Source: an uncultured Mediterranea sp.
GTDB taxonomy: Bacteria; Bacteroidota; Bacteroidia; Bacteroidales; Bacteroidaceae
Assembly (NCBI GenBank): GCA_945831575.1
Contig: CAMACX010000022.1
Location: 1 to 48,279 of the forward strand
DNA length: 48,279 bases
Direction: 5' to 3'
This document shows positions 1-15,065 of this stretch, piece after piece (within the stretch, counting starts at the first letter, position 1; every line of letters begins with the position of its first letter). The notes under the pieces are model-generated. The model had not been told where the DNA came from. It saw only the letters and a program-made list of their open reading frames with translations, and made no database searches. Made by a program: the position numbers and the translations under genes.

Positions 1-206
1 TAAGAAGAGAGTTCGAATTGTTCACGCGACTTCTTGTTGACAAAAGTCGAACGGTTTACCGTAAAGATACGCTTGTGAGTAGGAAGGGGAATCGGTCCGC
101 TCACAATAGCGCCAGTACTCTTAACTGTTCTCACAATCTTCTCGGCTGACTTATCAACCAAGTTGTGGTCGTAAGATTTCAATTTAATTCTAATTTTTTG
201 ACTCAT
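1..206 (-). CDS. rpsJ: 30S ribosomal protein S10 (partial, C-terminus outside window)
   Basis: S10 is a small-subunit protein of the 30S head and also the NusE partner of NusB in antitermination. The visible 68 codons begin [14 protein letters not shown] and continue with [16 protein letters not shown] and the [14 protein letters not shown] stretch, all characteristic of S10. The start ATG is the only sensible one and lies 83 bp after the fusA stop. The gene is the last visible member of the str operon (rpsL-rpsG-fusA-rpsJ), the usual link to the S10 ribosomal-protein operon in Bacteroidetes. The last third of the protein is cut off by the window edge. Identification is secure. Confidence 0.96.
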   Translation of the reverse strand, partial: MSQKIRIKLKSYDHNLVDKSAEKIVRTVKSTGAIVSGPIPLPTHKRIFTVNRSTFVNKKSREQFELSS

Positions 207-240
207 TGTTTTAATTAAGTTATAAATGATATAAATAGAA

Positions 241-280
241 AGAGAAGAGAGCTAAGAGTCATACGCTAGCTCTCTCTCTT
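241..280 (-). promoter_or_regulatory. Intercistronic hairpin between fusA and rpsJ
   Basis: An imperfect inverted repeat of about 14 bp per arm (GCTA/TAGC at the loop side, purine/pyrimidine-rich arms) lies directly after the fusA stop. In the RNA it is followed by a pyrimidine-rich but not continuous U run, so it may be a weak terminator, a processing site or a stabiliser of the fusA mRNA end. Its function is inferred from structure only. Confidence 0.4.
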
Positions 281-289
281 ATGTATTAC

Positions 290-2407
290 TTAGAGTAAGT
301 CTGCACGACCCTTAACCTCCTCAAGTACGGCCTTAGCAATTGAGGTAGATACCTGAGCATGGTGATCATACGACATGGTTGACGTCGCACGACCAGAAGT
401 GATGGTACGCAGAGCGGTTACATAGCCGAACATTTCAGCCAGGGGAACCATGGCCTTCACGATACGGGCACCAGAACGGCTTGATTCCATACCTTCTACC
501 TGACCACGACGCTTGTTCAAGTCACCAATCACGTCACCCATGTTCTCTTCAGGAGTTACAACCTCAAGCTTCATGATGGGTTCCATCAGCACAGGACCGG
601 CCTTAGAGCAAGCGTTCTTATAAGCCTGAATAGCGCAGATTTCGAAAGACAACTGGTCAGAGTCAACGGGGTGGAATGAACCATCAAGCAGCGTTACCTT
701 CAACGAATCCATGGGGAAGCCGGCAAGAACACCATTCTTCATAGCATTCTGGAAGCCCTTCTGTACAGAAGGAATAAATTCCTTAGGAATGTTACCACCG
801 GTTACTTCATTGATAAACTGCAGACCACCTTCCTTATAATCCTCGTCGATAGGACCAACATTAACGATGATATCAGCGAACTTACCACGACCACCCGACT
901 GCTTCTTATAAACCTCACGCAGGTTGACAGTCTTCGTGATAGCCTCCTTGTAGTTAACCTGAGGCTTACCTTGGTTACATTCTACCTTGAATTCACGCTT
1001 CAGACGATCGATAATGATATCGAGGTGGAGCTCACCCATACCTGAGATAACCGTCTGACCAGATTGCTCGTCAGTACGAACCGTGAAGGTAGGATCTTCT
1101 TCAGCCAGCTTAGCCAAGCCGTTAGAGAGCTTATCCATATCCTTCTGGGTCTTGGGCTCAACGGCAATACCGATTACAGGTTCGGGGAAGTCCATAGACT
1201 CCAGTACGATAGGAGCATCTTCATCACAAAGCGTATCACCAGTGCGGATATCCTTGAAACCAACACCCGCACCGATATCACCGGCAGAGATAACCTCTAC
1301 AGGATTCTGCTTGTTGGAGTGCATCTGGAACAGACGAGACACACGCTCCTTCTTAGCAGAACGCGTATTGTAAATATAGGAGCCGGCCTCTACCTTACCC
1401 GAATAAACACGGAAGAAAGTCAAACGACCTACATAGGGGTCAGTGGCAATCTTAAATGCAAGAGCAGAAGTCTTTTCATCCTCATCGGGCTTACGGTCTT
1501 CTTCAGCACCAGTGCTGGGGTTAGTACCCACGATATTGGGCGTATCCAGCGGAGAAGGCAAGAAAGCACATACGTAGTCGAGCAACGTCTGCACACCCTT
1601 GTTCTTAAATGAAGAGCCGCAGAGCATGGGTACAACATCCATCTTCAGGGTAGCAGCACGCAATCCTCTGAGAATCTCCTCCTCAGTAATCGTAGAAGGA
1701 TCTTCGAAGAACTTCTCCATCAGGGCATCGTCATACTCAGCCACCTTCTCAAGCATCTTCTCTCTCCACTCTTCAGCTTCACCCTGAAGGTTAGCGGGGA
1801 TATCCTCTACATCGTAATCAGCACCCATGGTCTCATCATGCCACAGGATGGCCTTCATCTTAATCAGATCAACGACACCCTTGAAGGACTCTTCAGCGCC
1901 AATGGGAATGACTACAGGACAGGGATTAGCACCCAACACATCCTTCATCTGACGAACAACTTCAAAGAAATCAGCACCCGAGCGGTCCATCTTGTTCACA
2001 TAACCGATACGGGGAACATTGTACTTGTCAGCCTGACGCCAAACCGTCTCCGACTGAGGCTCCACACCACCTACAGCACAATAAGTAGCAACAGCACCAT
2101 CGAGTACACGGAGCGAGCGTTCAACCTCAGCAGTAAAGTCAACGTGTCCCGGAGTGTCAATCAGATTGATTTTATACTTGTTACCAGCATAATTCCAGAA
2201 GGTAGTCGTTGCAGCAGAAGTGATAGTGATACCACGTTCTTGCTCCTGCTCCATCCAGTCCATGGTAGCAGCACCATCATGTACCTCACCAATCTTGTGA
2301 GTCAGACCAGTATAAAACAGGATACGCTCAGAAGTTGTTGTCTTACCGGCATCAATATGCGCCATGATACCGATATTACGAGTCAAATGTAAATCACGCT
2401 TTGCCAT
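290..2407 (-). CDS. fusA: Elongation factor G
   Basis: This translational GTPase moves tRNAs and mRNA through the ribosome after peptide transfer and helps recycle ribosomes. The 705-aa protein has the full GTPase set near the N-terminus: G1 AHIDAGKT at about 16-23, the DTPGHVDF G3 motif near 85-92 and NKMD (G4) near 139. Domains II-V follow, including the conserved MGELHLDII region and a C-terminal domain ending at [12 protein letters not shown]. The length fits canonical bacterial EF-G. It lies 25 bp downstream of rpsG and belongs to the str operon, between S7 and S10. No sign of truncation or duplication. The long ORFs on the opposite strand are coding shadows. Confidence 0.98.
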   Translation of the reverse strand: MAKRDLHLTRNIGIMAHIDAGKTTTSERILFYTGLTHKIGEVHDGAATMDWMEQEQERGITITSAATTTFWNYAGNKYKINLIDTPGHVDFTAEVERSLRVLDGAVATYCAVGGVEPQSETVWRQADKYNVPRIGYVNKMDRSGADFFEVVRQMKDVLGANPCPVVIPIGAEESFKGVVDLIKMKAILWHDETMGADYDVEDIPANLQGEAEEWREKMLEKVAEYDDALMEKFFEDPSTITEEEILRGLRAATLKMDVVPMLCGSSFKNKGVQTLLDYVCAFLPSPLDTPNIVGTNPSTGAEEDRKPDEDEKTSALAFKIATDPYVGRLTFFRVYSGKVEAGSYIYNTRSAKKERVSRLFQMHSNKQNPVEVISAGDIGAGVGFKDIRTGDTLCDEDAPIVLESMDFPEPVIGIAVEPKTQKDMDKLSNGLAKLAEEDPTFTVRTDEQSGQTVISGMGELHLDIIIDRLKREFKVECNQGKPQVNYKEAITKTVNLREVYKKQSGGRGKFADIIVNVGPIDEDYKEGGLQFINEVTGGNIPKEFIPSVQKGFQNAMKNGVLAGFPMDSLKVTLLDGSFHPVDSDQLSFEICAIQAYKNACSKAGPVLMEPIMKLEVVTPEENMGDVIGDLNKRRGQVEGMESSRSGARIVKAMVPLAEMFGYVTALRTITSGRATSTMSYDHHAQVSTSIAKAVLEEVKGRADLL

Positions 2408-2432
2408 TGATTTTTCTACTTATAAGTTTAAA

Positions 2433-2909
2433 TTAGAATCTGAAGTGAGCGAATGCGCGGTTAGCCTCTGCCATTCTGTGCATATCTTCCTTACGCTTGA
2501 AAGCGCCACCCTGCTCATTGAATGCATCCATGATTTCAGCGGCGAGCTTATCAGCCATAGTCTTTCCACCACGCTTACGGGCAAAGATGATAAGATTCTT
2601 CATCGAGATAGACTCCTTACGATCCGGACGGATTTCAGTAGGTACCTGGAAGGTAGCACCACCCACGCGGCGAGACTTCACTTCCACCTGAGGAGTCACA
2701 TTATCAAGCGCATTTTTCCAAATCTCAAGTGCAGACATCTCTTCATTCTGCATTTTATTCTTCACTGTCTCAAGGGCAGCATAAAAGATTTCGTAAGACG
2801 TGTTCTTCTTACCATCATACATCAGATGGTTTACAAACTTTGAAACTTTTACATCATTAAAAACGGGATCCGGAAGAATCACGCGCTTCTTTGGTTTTGC
2901 TTTTCTCAT
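2433..2909 (-). CDS. rpsG: 30S ribosomal protein S7
   Basis: S7 is a primary 16S rRNA-binding protein that organises the 30S head and contacts the E-site tRNA. The 158-aa product starts [15 protein letters not shown] and includes [19 protein letters not shown] and the terminal [13 protein letters not shown], which are diagnostic for bacterial S7. Length is normal. It sits between rpsL (139 bp upstream) and fusA (25 bp downstream) in the str operon. In E. coli S7 is the translational repressor of this operon; whether that holds here cannot be read from the sequence. Confidence 0.97.
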   Translation of the reverse strand: MRKAKPKKRVILPDPVFNDVKVSKFVNHLMYDGKKNTSYEIFYAALETVKNKMQNEEMSALEIWKNALDNVTPQVEVKSRRVGGATFQVPTEIRPDRKESISMKNLIIFARKRGGKTMADKLAAEIMDAFNEQGGAFKRKEDMHRMAEANRAFAHFRF

Positions 2910-3048
2910 TGTTTGAATGAATAATGTTTTTGTTTTTGGCTGTTACTTCTGTCTTCTTCAACTCTCACTCCAGAGAATTTACTCAACCTTTAGCATTTCC
3001 AACAAACTAAAAACGTGTATTAATAAAACTATAAATAATTAGGCGTTA

Positions 3049-3447
3049 TTACTTTTTCTTTGCGGGAGCCTGTCCGGGTTTGGGACGCTTAGCACCATAC
3101 TTCGAACGTCTCTGAGTGCGGCCAGCCACACCTGCTGTATCCAAGGTACCACGTACAATGTGATAGCGAACACCAGGGAGGTCCTTCACACGACCACCAC
3201 GAACCAATACGATAGAGTGTTCTTGCAAGTTGTGACCTTCACCCGGAATGTAAGAGTTCACCTCTTTACCGTTGGTCAAACGAACACGAGCAACTTTACG
3301 CATTGCTGAGTTAGGCTTCTTCGGAGTGGTAGTGTACACTCTCACGCAAACGCCACGTCTTTGAGGACATGAATCCAAGGCAGGCGACTTACTTTTGTCA
3401 ACCAGCACTTGGCGTCCTTTTCTTACTAATTGCTGAATTGTAGGCAT
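3049..3447 (-). CDS. rpsL: 30S ribosomal protein S12
   Basis: S12 lines the decoding centre of the 30S subunit and is the classic site of streptomycin-resistance mutations. The 132-aa protein begins [13 protein letters not shown] and contains the decoding-loop sequence [20 protein letters not shown] and the [17 protein letters not shown] segment. The lysine in TTPKKPNSA that is most often changed in resistant strains is present in wild-type form. It is the first gene of the str operon, behind its own -7 element about 65 bp upstream and separated from rpoC by a strong terminator. Confidence 0.98.
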   Translation of the reverse strand: MPTIQQLVRKGRQVLVDKSKSPALDSCPQRRGVCVRVYTTTPKKPNSAMRKVARVRLTNGKEVNSYIPGEGHNLQEHSIVLVRGGRVKDLPGVRYHIVRGTLDTAGVAGRTQRRSKYGAKRPKPGQAPAKKK

Positions 3448-3512
3448 TTTAATTGTTTTTAGTTATATATTATGTTTATATTTGAATCGTTATAATACAC
3501 TTTTTCGGGCTG

Positions 3513-3543
3513 CAAAGATACGCATAATTTTTGAAACAGCAAT
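3513..3543 (-). promoter_or_regulatory. Promoter of the str operon (rpsL-rpsG-fusA-rpsJ)
   Basis: Read on the minus strand there is TATCTTTG, an exact match to the Bacteroidetes -7 consensus TAnnTTTG, at 3513-3520. Nineteen bases upstream is ATTG (3540-3543), three of four bases of the TTTG -33 box. Transcription would start near 3506, leaving a leader of about 60 nt before rpsL. Confidence 0.7.
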
Positions 3544-3606
3544 GCAATACAAACAATTATTTATTTTTAACGATAAAATTAGCCTTCAAAGAGCGAATAA
3601 ATGGGT

Positions 3607-3643
3607 AAAAAAAAGGTGACTGCTAAAGAACAGCCACCTTTTT
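3607..3643 (-). terminator. Rho-independent terminator after rpoC
   Basis: On the minus strand a 13-bp stem (arms 3631-3643 and 3610-3622, one wobble) with an 8-nt loop runs straight into a T run of about eight. It starts 40 bp after the rpoC stop and cleanly separates the rpoBC transcript from the str-operon promoter. Confidence 0.88.
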
Positions 3644-3682
3644 CTTATGGAGTTAATCAAAAAACAGTCCGTATCGGAGGAG

Positions 3683-7978
<4,296 letters not shown>

Positions 7979-8038
7979 ACAATGATATTATTGAGTTTGA
8001 ATTGTTAAACTAAAAACAGAGGAACCGGCCTTGGTCAA

Positions 8039-11000
8039 TTACTCAAGATGGATGCTCAGTCCCAGACCTCTCAGTTCGTGCAGCAAGACGTTCAGCGATT
8101 CAGGGATACCCGGCGTAGGCATGGCGTCACCCTTGACAATCGCCTCGTATGCCTTCGAACGTCCCACCACGTCATCCGACTTGATGGTCAGAATCTCCTG
8201 CAGGATATGCGCTGCGCCAAAGGCCTCAAGCGCCCAGACCTCCATTTCTCCGAAACGCTGTCCACCAAACTGAGCCTTACCACCAAGGGGCTGTTGCGTA
8301 ATCAGTGAGTATGGGCCAATCGAACGGGCGTGCATCTTGTCCTCAACCATGTGACCGAGCTTCAGCATGTAGGTAACACCGACCGTAGCCTGTTGCTCAA
8401 AAGCCTCACCCGTACCGCCATCGTAAAGCGTTGTCTTACCATAACGGGGCAAACCAGCCTTGTCCGTCCACTCGTTCAGGTCATCCAGGCTAGCTCCGTC
8501 AAAAATCGGGGTAGCAAACTTCACGCCCAATTTTCTTCCAGCACGGCCTAAAACGGCCTCAAAAATCTGACCGATGTTCATACGCGAAGGCACACCCAGC
8601 GGGTTGAGCACGATATCTACCGGCGTACCATCAGCCAGGAACGGCATATCCTCCTGACGTACCACGCGCGATACGATACCCTTGTTACCGTGACGACCGG
8701 CCATCTTATCACCCACGCCAATCTTACGCTTCTTGGCGATATAGACCTTAGCCAACTGCATGATGCCTGAAGGCAGTTCATCACCGATGGTGATGGCAAA
8801 CTTCTTACGCTTCAATTCAGCATCCAGTTCCTTGTACTTCTTGATGAAGTTCACAATCAAGGCACGAATCATGCCGTTGGTATGCTCATCCTTCGTCCAG
8901 CCACTCAGCTGGATAGAGGTGAAGTCAAGCTCGCTGAAGTCGGCAGCAGAGAAGTGTGCGCCCTTCGGCACCACATCGGTACCCAGATAGTCCTTCACAC
9001 CCTCCGAAGTCCAAGGCTCAGTCAGCTTGAGGAGCTTATTGATCATGATCTTCTTCAGTTCAGCAGCCTTTGCTTCAAACTCCTCATCAATCTTGGGCAG
9101 GAGGGCCTTGTCAGCCAGCTTCGAGCTACGCGTCTTGATAGCACGCGAGAAGAGGCGCTTGCCAATGACCACACCCTTCAGGGAGGGAGAAGCCTTGAGC
9201 GAGGCATCCTTCACATCACCCGCTTTATCACCAAAGATGGCACGGAGCAGTTTCTCCTCAGGCGAGGGATCAGATTCACCCTTCGGGGTAATCTTACCAA
9301 TCAAGATGTCACCCGGCTCGATGCGGGCACCGATACGCACGATACCGTTATCGTCCAAGTCCTTTGTAGCCTCTTCACTCACATTGGGGATATCAGAGGT
9401 GAGCTCTTCCATACCACGCTTCGTCTCTCTCACCTCAAGCGAGAGCTCCTCTACGTGTACAGAAGTCAATATATCTTCACGTACTACGCGTTCGTTGAGC
9501 ACGATGGCATCCTCGTAGTTGTAACCCTTCCAAGGCATGTAGGCCACGAGCAGATTCTTGCCGAGGGCCAGTTCGCCATCGGCAGTCGAGTAACCTTCCG
9601 TCAGAATCTGCCCCTTGACTACACGCTCACCCTTCTTGCAGATGGGACGCAGGTCGATGGTCATATTCTGGTTCGTACGACGCCACTTAGGGATGCGGTA
9701 CTCCTTCAAGGCGGGCTCGAAACTTACAAACTCTTCATCCTTCGTGCGGTCATACAGGATGCGGATGGTCGTAGCATCTACAAATTCTACCACGCCGTCA
9801 CCCTCTGCAGCCAGTTGTGTACGTGAGTCACGGGCTAGCTGACGCTCGATACCTGTACCTACGATAGGAGCCTCGGTGCGGAGCAGAGGCACGGCCTGAC
9901 GCATCATGTTCGATCCCATCAAAGCACGGTTGGCGTCATCGTGCTCCAGGAAGGGAATCAGCGAAGCTGCGATAGAGGCAATCTGCTGGGGAGACACGTC
10001 CATCAGTTCCACCTCCGAAGGGGGCACAACGGGGTAGTCAGCATCTTGACGCGCTTTCACCTTATCACGGATGAAGGTACCGTCGTCATTCAGCGGGGCG
10101 TTACCCTGAGCAATGATCTTGTTCTCCTCCTCTTCGGCGCTAAGATAGACCAGTCCATTCTCCGAGAGATTGACCTTGGAATTCTCCACCTTACGGTAAG
10201 GAGTCTCGATAAATCCGAGGTCATTAATCTTCGCAAACACACAGAGCGAAGAGATCAGACCGATATTCGGGCCTTCAGGCGTCTCGATAGGACAGAGACG
10301 ACCGTAGTGGGTATAGTGAACGTCACGCACCTCGAAGCCGGCACGCTCACGCGACAGACCACCAGGGCCGAGGGCAGACATACGACGCTTGTGCGTGATT
10401 TCAGCCAGCGGGTTGGTCTGGTCCATAAACTGCGACAGAGCATTGGTGCCGAAGAACGAATTGATTACCGACGAGATAGTCTTGGCGTTAATCAAGTCAA
10501 TCGGCGTGAAGACCTCATTGTCGCGCACGTTCATGCGTTCACGGATGGTACGCGACATACGTGCCAGACCGATGGCAAACTGATTGGAGAGCTGCTCACC
10601 TACCGTACGTACACGACGGTTGCTCAAGTGGTCGATATCATCGACATCGGCCTTTGAGTTGATCAGCTCAATCAGGTATTTGATAATCTCAATAATATCT
10701 TCCTTCGTCAATACACGGACAGAAGAGTCGGTCGTCAGGTTCAACTTCTTGTTGATACGGTAGCGACCCACATCACCCAGGTCATAACGCTTTTCAGAGA
10801 AGAAAAGGCTGTTGATTACCTCGCGTGCGCTGGCATCATCAGCAGGGTCTGCATTGCGGAGCTGACGGTAGATGTAGAGCACAGCCTCCTTCTCCGAGTT
10901 ACTCGGGTCTTTCTGGAGTGTATTGTATATAATAGAATAGTCGGATTGGTTAGGCTCCTCCTTGTGAACAAGGATGTTGGCGATACCCGACTCCAGGATT

Positions 11001-11851
11001 TCATCAATATGTTCAGGCTCGATAACGGTTTCGCGGTCGATCAGCACCTCGTTACGCTCGATAGAAACCACTTCACCGGTATCTTCATCCACAAAGTCCT
11101 CAATCCATGTCTTCAGCACACGTGCAGCCAGCTTACGACCCACCATCTTCTTGAGGTTTGCCTTATTGACCTTCACCTCCTCAGCCAGATTGAAGATTTC
11201 GAGGATATCCTTATCGTTCTCGAAACCGATGGCACGGAGCAGGGTGGTCACGGGCAACTTCTTCTTACGGTCGATGTAAGCGTACATCACATTATTGATG
11301 TCTGTAGCAAACTCAATCCACGAACCCTTAAAGGGGATGATACGTGCGGAATAGAGCTTGGTACCATTGGCGTGCTGGCTCTGACCAAAGAACACACCAG
11401 GTGAGCGGTGCAACTGCGAGACGACTACACGTTCTGCACCGTTGATGACAAATGTAGCCTTATCCGTCATATAGGGGATAGGACCGAGGAAAACGTCCTG
11501 AATCACCGTATCGAAATCTTCATGATCAGGGTCGGTACAATAGAGCTTCAGTTTCGCTTTCAAGGGTACACTATAGGTGAGCCCTCGCTCTATGCACTCA
11601 TCGATGCTATAGCGCGGCGGATCAATATAGTAATCCAAGAACTCGAGCACGAAGTTGTTTCTTGTATCGGCAATGGGGAAGTTTTCAGCAAATACCTTAT
11701 ACAATCCCTCGTTTTTGCGTTTCTCGGGTGGGGTGTCCAGCTGTAGGAAGTCCTTGAACGACTTCAATTGCACTTCCAAAAAATCCGGATAGTCGAGCGG
11801 CTTCTTGGTTCTGGCAAAATTAACTCTTTGATTTTCAGTATTTGAAGACAT
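8039..11851 (-). CDS. rpoB: DNA-directed RNA polymerase subunit beta
   Basis: Second large subunit of RNA polymerase; forms one pincer of the DNA channel and binds rifampicin. The 1270-aa sequence has the rifampicin pocket ([21 protein letters not shown], near residues 467-490) in wild-type form, then [21 protein letters not shown], the [20 protein letters not shown] active-site segment, and the C-terminal [21 protein letters not shown] that contacts beta'. Its length is that of other Bacteroidales. It follows rplL after about 105 bp containing a terminator-like hairpin, so polymerase genes may be expressed below the level of the ribosomal proteins. Confidence 0.98.
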   Translation of the reverse strand: MSSNTENQRVNFARTKKPLDYPDFLEVQLKSFKDFLQLDTPPEKRKNEGLYKVFAENFPIADTRNNFVLEFLDYYIDPPRYSIDECIERGLTYSVPLKAKLKLYCTDPDHEDFDTVIQDVFLGPIPYMTDKATFVINGAERVVVSQLHRSPGVFFGQSQHANGTKLYSARIIPFKGSWIEFATDINNVMYAYIDRKKKLPVTTLLRAIGFENDKDILEIFNLAEEVKVNKANLKKMVGRKLAARVLKTWIEDFVDEDTGEVVSIERNEVLIDRETVIEPEHIDEILESGIANILVHKEEPNQSDYSIIYNTLQKDPSNSEKEAVLYIYRQLRNADPADDASAREVINSLFFSEKRYDLGDVGRYRINKKLNLTTDSSVRVLTKEDIIEIIKYLIELINSKADVDDIDHLSNRRVRTVGEQLSNQFAIGLARMSRTIRERMNVRDNEVFTPIDLINAKTISSVINSFFGTNALSQFMDQTNPLAEITHKRRMSALGPGGLSRERAGFEVRDVHYTHYGRLCPIETPEGPNIGLISSLCVFAKINDLGFIETPYRKVENSKVNLSENGLVYLSAEEEENKIIAQGNAPLNDDGTFIRDKVKARQDADYPVVPPSEVELMDVSPQQIASIAASLIPFLEHDDANRALMGSNMMRQAVPLLRTEAPIVGTGIERQLARDSRTQLAAEGDGVVEFVDATTIRILYDRTKDEEFVSFEPALKEYRIPKWRRTNQNMTIDLRPICKKGERVVKGQILTEGYSTADGELALGKNLLVAYMPWKGYNYEDAIVLNERVVREDILTSVHVEELSLEVRETKRGMEELTSDIPNVSEEATKDLDDNGIVRIGARIEPGDILIGKITPKGESDPSPEEKLLRAIFGDKAGDVKDASLKASPSLKGVVIGKRLFSRAIKTRSSKLADKALLPKIDEEFEAKAAELKKIMINKLLKLTEPWTSEGVKDYLGTDVVPKGAHFSAADFSELDFTSIQLSGWTKDEHTNGMIRALIVNFIKKYKELDAELKRKKFAITIGDELPSGIMQLAKVYIAKKRKIGVGDKMAGRHGNKGIVSRVVRQEDMPFLADGTPVDIVLNPLGVPSRMNIGQIFEAVLGRAGRKLGVKFATPIFDGASLDDLNEWTDKAGLPRYGKTTLYDGGTGEAFEQQATVGVTYMLKLGHMVEDKMHARSIGPYSLITQQPLGGKAQFGGQRFGEMEVWALEAFGAAHILQEILTIKSDDVVGRSKAYEAIVKGDAMPTPGIPESLNVLLHELRGLGLSIHLE

Positions 11852-11892
11852 CTGATAATGGATTTGTAGAACTTGATATGAAATATATACAC

Positions 11893-11931
11893 AAAAAGGT
11901 TAAGAACCCTTTTCGTTAAGGGTTCCTAACC
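11893..11931 (-). terminator. Attenuator-like hairpin between rplL and rpoB
   Basis: Arms 11918-11931 and 11898-11911 pair over 14 positions with one mismatch around a 6-nt loop. On the minus strand the stem is followed at once by five T residues (11893-11897). It is placed like the partial terminator known between rplL and rpoB in E. coli, which lets most transcripts stop after the ribosomal proteins. Partial read-through here is inferred, since no second promoter for rpoB is evident. Confidence 0.7.
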
Positions 11932-11956
11932 GAATTACCTGATTTACAGGCTAATG

Positions 11957-12331
11957 TTATTTAAGTTCAACTTCAGCTCCAGCTTCTTCGAGTGTCTTCT
12001 TCAGTGATTCTGCTTCGTCTTTAGCCAAACCTTCCTTCACTACGCTAGGAGCACCGTCAACGAGGTCCTTAGCTTCCTTCAGACCGAGTCCGCAAGCTTC
12101 CTTCACGGCCTTAACAACCTGAAGTTTAGCTGCACCAGCGCTCTTCAATACTACATCGAAAGAAGTCTTCTCTTCTACAGCGGCGGCACCAGCAGCGGGG
12201 CCAGCAGCAACTGCAACAGCTGCAGCAGCAGGTTCAATACCGTATTCTTCTTTCAGGATAGTTGCAAGTTCATTAACTTCTTTTACTGTCAAGTTAACCA
12301 ATTGTTCTGCAAAAGCTTTCAAATCTGCCAT
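11957..12331 (-). CDS. rplL: 50S ribosomal protein L7/L12
   Basis: Acidic stalk protein present in several copies per ribosome; recruits and stimulates translational GTPases. The 124-aa product has the N-terminal dimerisation domain ([22 protein letters not shown]), an alanine-rich hinge near residues 35-52 and the compact C-terminal domain ([20 protein letters not shown] to [11 protein letters not shown]). Length and layout are typical. It follows rplJ by 88 bp and precedes the rplL/rpoB hairpin. Confidence 0.97.
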   Translation of the reverse strand: MADLKAFAEQLVNLTVKEVNELATILKEEYGIEPAAAAVAVAAGPAAGAAAVEEKTSFDVVLKSAGAAKLQVVKAVKEACGLGLKEAKDLVDGAPSVVKEGLAKDEAESLKKTLEEAGAEVELK

Positions 12332-12419
12332 TTTAGTATAATTTTAATTGTTTATTTACTGAATAAATTGATAGTTGTATGATTGGTTCAAGGCACAGGG
12401 CCTGTACCGATTCCGAAGT

Positions 12420-12941
12420 TTACGCTTCGGGACGTTCACCAAGAGTCTTAAGAACTCCGTGGAGGGTGTTACCACCAGACTGCAGAGCAGAGATAACGTT
12501 CTTCGCAGGCGACTGCAGCAGAGCCACAATGTCGGCGATGACTTCGTTCTTGCTCTTGATAGCTACGAGGGCATCGAGTTGCTCGGCACCCACATAGAAG
12601 CCTTCCTCAGCATAAGCGGCCTTGAGGCCGGGGATGCCGTTCTTAGCCTTATCCTTCAACAGTTTGGCAGGAGCGTTAGCTGTGTTGGAAAACATCACAG
12701 CCGTCGTACCCTTCATGCTGCCATAGAGGGGAGAGTAGTCACCTTCGAGGCTTTCGAGGGCCTTGTGGAGGAGCGTGTTCTTGACTACCATCAGCTTGAT
12801 GTCAGCCTTGAAGCACTCTCTTCTCAGCGCGCTCGTGTCAGCGGCGTTCATGGCCGTGGTGTCCACGAGGTAGAAGTGAGCGTATTCCTTTACTGTAGCA
12901 GCAATCTGCTCAATAATCGTAGATTTATCTTCCTTTCTCAT
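12420..12941 (-). CDS. rplJ: 50S ribosomal protein L10
   Basis: L10 anchors L7/L12 dimers to 23S rRNA at the base of the stalk. The 173-aa protein starts MRKEDKSTIIEQIAATVKEY and has the conserved MVVKNTLLHKAL and GTTAVMFS segments; the C-terminal helix that binds L7/L12 is present. It lies 15 bp downstream of rplA and 88 bp upstream of rplL. In other bacteria the L10-L7/L12 complex represses its own mRNA through the leader. Confidence 0.96.
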   Translation of the reverse strand: MRKEDKSTIIEQIAATVKEYAHFYLVDTTAMNAADTSALRRECFKADIKLMVVKNTLLHKALESLEGDYSPLYGSMKGTTAVMFSNTANAPAKLLKDKAKNGIPGLKAAYAEEGFYVGAEQLDALVAIKSKNEVIADIVALLQSPAKNVISALQSGGNTLHGVLKTLGERPEA

Positions 12942-12956
12942 TGTTACTGCAAATTA

Positions 12957-13655
12957 TTAAATTTCTTCCACTGACTTGGGGTCAATCTTGACACCAGCAC
13001 TCATCGTACTCGAAAGATAAATACTCTTAATATATGTACCCTTGGCTGCGCTCGGCTTCAACTTAATCAGGGTAGAGATGAACTCCTTCGCATTGTCGCG
13101 AATCTGATCTGCGTTAAATGAGATTTTACCGATTGAGGTGTGCACGATACCTGACTTGTCAACCTTGAAGTCAATCTTACCCTGCTTCACTTCACGTACA
13201 GCTTTAGCAACATCCATAGTTACGGTGCCACTCTTGGGGTTAGGCATCAGTCCACGAGGACCGAGGATACGACCCAGAGCACCTATTTTACCCATGATGG
13301 AGGGCATCGTGATGATTACATCCACATCCGTCCATCCACCTTTGATCTTTTCAACGTATTCGTCGAGACCAACATAGTCAGCGCCTGCTTCCTTAGCAGC
13401 AGCTTCAGCATCAGGAGTACAGAGAACGAGTACTCGCGTCACCTTACCCGTACCGTGAGGGAGTGAAACGACACCTCTCACCATCTGGTTGGCTTTACGC
13501 GGGTCAACGCCAAGACGTACATCGATGTCAACAGAAGCATCAAACTTCGTGAAGGTGATATCCTTGACGAGCTGAGCAGCTTCCTTGAGAGAGTATGCTT
13601 TCCCTGCTTCAATCTTACCAGCAGCTAACTTTTGATTTTTTGTCAGTTTACTCAT
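12957..13655 (-). CDS. rplA: 50S ribosomal protein L1
   Basis: L1 binds 23S rRNA helices 76-78 and forms the mobile L1 stalk that guides deacylated tRNA out of the E site. The 232-aa protein begins [20 protein letters not shown] and carries the L1 signature around [18 protein letters not shown]. Normal length. It sits 15 bp after rplK and 15 bp before rplJ, so the three are almost certainly translated from one message. Confidence 0.97.
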   Translation of the reverse strand: MSKLTKNQKLAAGKIEAGKAYSLKEAAQLVKDITFTKFDASVDIDVRLGVDPRKANQMVRGVVSLPHGTGKVTRVLVLCTPDAEAAAKEAGADYVGLDEYVEKIKGGWTDVDVIITMPSIMGKIGALGRILGPRGLMPNPKSGTVTMDVAKAVREVKQGKIDFKVDKSGIVHTSIGKISFNADQIRDNAKEFISTLIKLKPSAAKGTYIKSIYLSSTMSAGVKIDPKSVEEI

Positions 13656-13670
13656 TCTAATTGAAGTTTA

Positions 13671-14114
13671 TTAGTTATTAACCGGGAACTCCCCTTTTAC
13701 AGCGATACCCATACTACGTGCAGTACCTGCTACCATGCGCATACCAGCCTCTACCGTGAAGCAGTTCAGGTCAACGAGCTTGTCCTGAGCAATAGTGCGA
13801 ACCTGCTCCCAAGTGATCTCGGCCACCTTCTTACGGTTAGGCTCTGCAGAGCCGCTCTTCACCTTGGTGAGCTCGAGCAATTGGATGGCTACGGGAGGAG
13901 TCTTGATAACGAAATCAAAAGACTTGTCTGCGTAGTACGTGATGATCACAGGAAGAATCTTGCCTGCCTTGTCCTGGGTTCTGGCGTTGAATTGCTTGCA
14001 AAACTCCATGATGTTGATACCCTTCGAACCCAATGCAGGGCCTACGGGAGGTGATGGGTTTGCAGCGCCTCCTTTAATCTGTAACTTGATTAGTCCAGCA
14101 ACTTCTTTAGCCAT
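13671..14114 (-). CDS. rplK: 50S ribosomal protein L11
   Basis: L11 forms the GTPase-associated centre with 23S rRNA and L10. The 147-aa sequence starts [20 protein letters not shown], has the [23 protein letters not shown]-terminal signature with its prolines, and ends in the RNA-binding domain containing [12 protein letters not shown]. It follows nusG by 63 bp and precedes rplA. Confidence 0.97.
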   Translation of the reverse strand: MAKEVAGLIKLQIKGGAANPSPPVGPALGSKGINIMEFCKQFNARTQDKAGKILPVIITYYADKSFDFVIKTPPVAIQLLELTKVKSGSAEPNRKKVAEITWEQVRTIAQDKLVDLNCFTVEAGMRMVAGTARSMGIAVKGEFPVNN

Positions 14115-14177
14115 TGTTAAAAAATGATTTATATATAAACATTAATAAAAGAACAACACAGTGTGTAACGCGCTGTA

Positions 14178-14720
14178 TTATTCCTTCTCTACTTGCATAA
14201 AGCCAAGTTCGAGGGGCGTCTTACGCCCGAAAATCTTGACCATGACCTTCAGTTTTTTCTTCTCAGCATTCACCTCTTCAATGATGCCACTGAATCCGGT
14301 GAACGGACCGTAATTCACCTTTACGGTCTCGCCGACCATGTAGGGGATTGCCACCTCAACGGGGTTCTCCTGCAACTCATCGACTGTACCAAGAATGCGA
14401 TTCACTTCCGACTGACGCAGGGGTGAGGGTTTGTCCGTGCCGCCGAGGAACCCAATGACATTGGGCGCGTTTCTCAGACGGTGGGCCACCTCGCCTACCA
14501 GCGCAGCTTCAACAAGGACGTATCCAGGGAGATAGCTCCGCTCCTTAATGACCTTCTTGCCATTACGGACAGTAACTACCTTCTCGGTAGGAATCAACAC
14601 CTGAGACACGTAGTCACCAAAGTTACCGTGTTTCATATCGGCATCAAGGTACTCCTTGACTTTGGCTTCCTTACCACTTACGGCACGCAGCACGTACCAC
14701 TTCTTTTCAATCTCAGACAT
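14178..14720 (-). CDS. nusG: Transcription termination/antitermination factor NusG
   Basis: NusG binds RNA polymerase through its NGN domain and couples transcription to translation through its KOW domain, which contacts S10 or Rho. The 180-aa protein has the N-terminal [20 protein letters not shown] start of the NGN domain and a KOW motif near [20 protein letters not shown], ending FMQVEKE. It is the single-copy housekeeping type, placed 12 bp after secE and before rplK, rather than an UpxY-like capsule regulator, which would head a polysaccharide locus. Confidence 0.96.
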   Translation of the reverse strand: MSEIEKKWYVLRAVSGKEAKVKEYLDADMKHGNFGDYVSQVLIPTEKVVTVRNGKKVIKERSYLPGYVLVEAALVGEVAHRLRNAPNVIGFLGGTDKPSPLRQSEVNRILGTVDELQENPVEVAIPYMVGETVKVNYGPFTGFSGIIEEVNAEKKKLKVMVKIFGRKTPLELGFMQVEKE

Positions 14721-14732
14721 TTCTTCTTACGT

Positions 14733-14921
14733 TTAACGTGGATAAATAAATTCCATCACCTGTTGGAAACAGAAGTCCATCGCGAACACTACCACTGCAA
14801 TTAGAAGGGAAGCATATAAAACAGCAACTGCACTGCTAGTAAGTTCGGAACGTGTAGGCCACGACACTTTATGCACAAGTTCGTCGTAGGTTTCCTTTAA
14901 ATTAGCTATTATCTTATTCAT
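14733..14921 (-). CDS. secE: Preprotein translocase subunit SecE
   Basis: SecE clamps SecY in the SecYEG channel of the inner membrane. I place the start at the ATG at 14921, giving 62 aa beginning MNKIIANLKETYDELVHKVS. An upstream in-frame start would run into tRNA-Trp and is not credible. The protein has the amphipathic KVSWPTRSEL signature followed by one transmembrane helix (about residues 30-52). This short form is usual outside enterobacteria. It lies between tRNA-Trp and nusG. Confidence 0.94.
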   Translation of the reverse strand: MNKIIANLKETYDELVHKVSWPTRSELTSSAVAVLYASLLIAVVVFAMDFCFQQVMEFIYPR

Positions 14922-14935
14922 CTTTAAAGTATTAG

Positions 14936-15008
14936 CACGGGAGGAGAGGCTCGAACTCCCGACACCCGGTTTTGGAGACCGGTGCTCTACCAACTGAGCT
15001 ACTCCCGT
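14936..15008 (-). tRNA. trnW: tRNA-Trp (anticodon CCA)
   Basis: A full cloverleaf of 73 nt: acceptor ACGGGAG paired with CTCCCGT, D arm AGCTCAGTTGGTAGAGC, anticodon stem CCGGT/ACCGG with loop CTCCAAA, and a T arm containing GTTCGAG. The CCA tail is not encoded. It lies between tuf and secE in the same transcript, a common Bacteroidetes arrangement. Confidence 0.97.
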
Positions 15009-15016
15009 TTGAACAT

Positions 15017-15048
15017 AATCAGTTCCCGACCGAAGCCGAGAACTGATT
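15017..15048 (-). promoter_or_regulatory. Stable UUCG-capped hairpin between tuf and tRNA-Trp
   Basis: On the minus strand the arms pair over 14 positions (nine perfect outer pairs, inner stem with two G-U wobbles) around a C(UUCG)G tetraloop. There is no U run after it. It lies between the tuf stop and the tRNA-Trp 5' end, so it probably protects the 3' end of tuf mRNA once tRNA processing cuts the transcript. That role is inferred. Confidence 0.6.
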
Positions 15049-15065
15049 GATATGACTTGTGTGGA

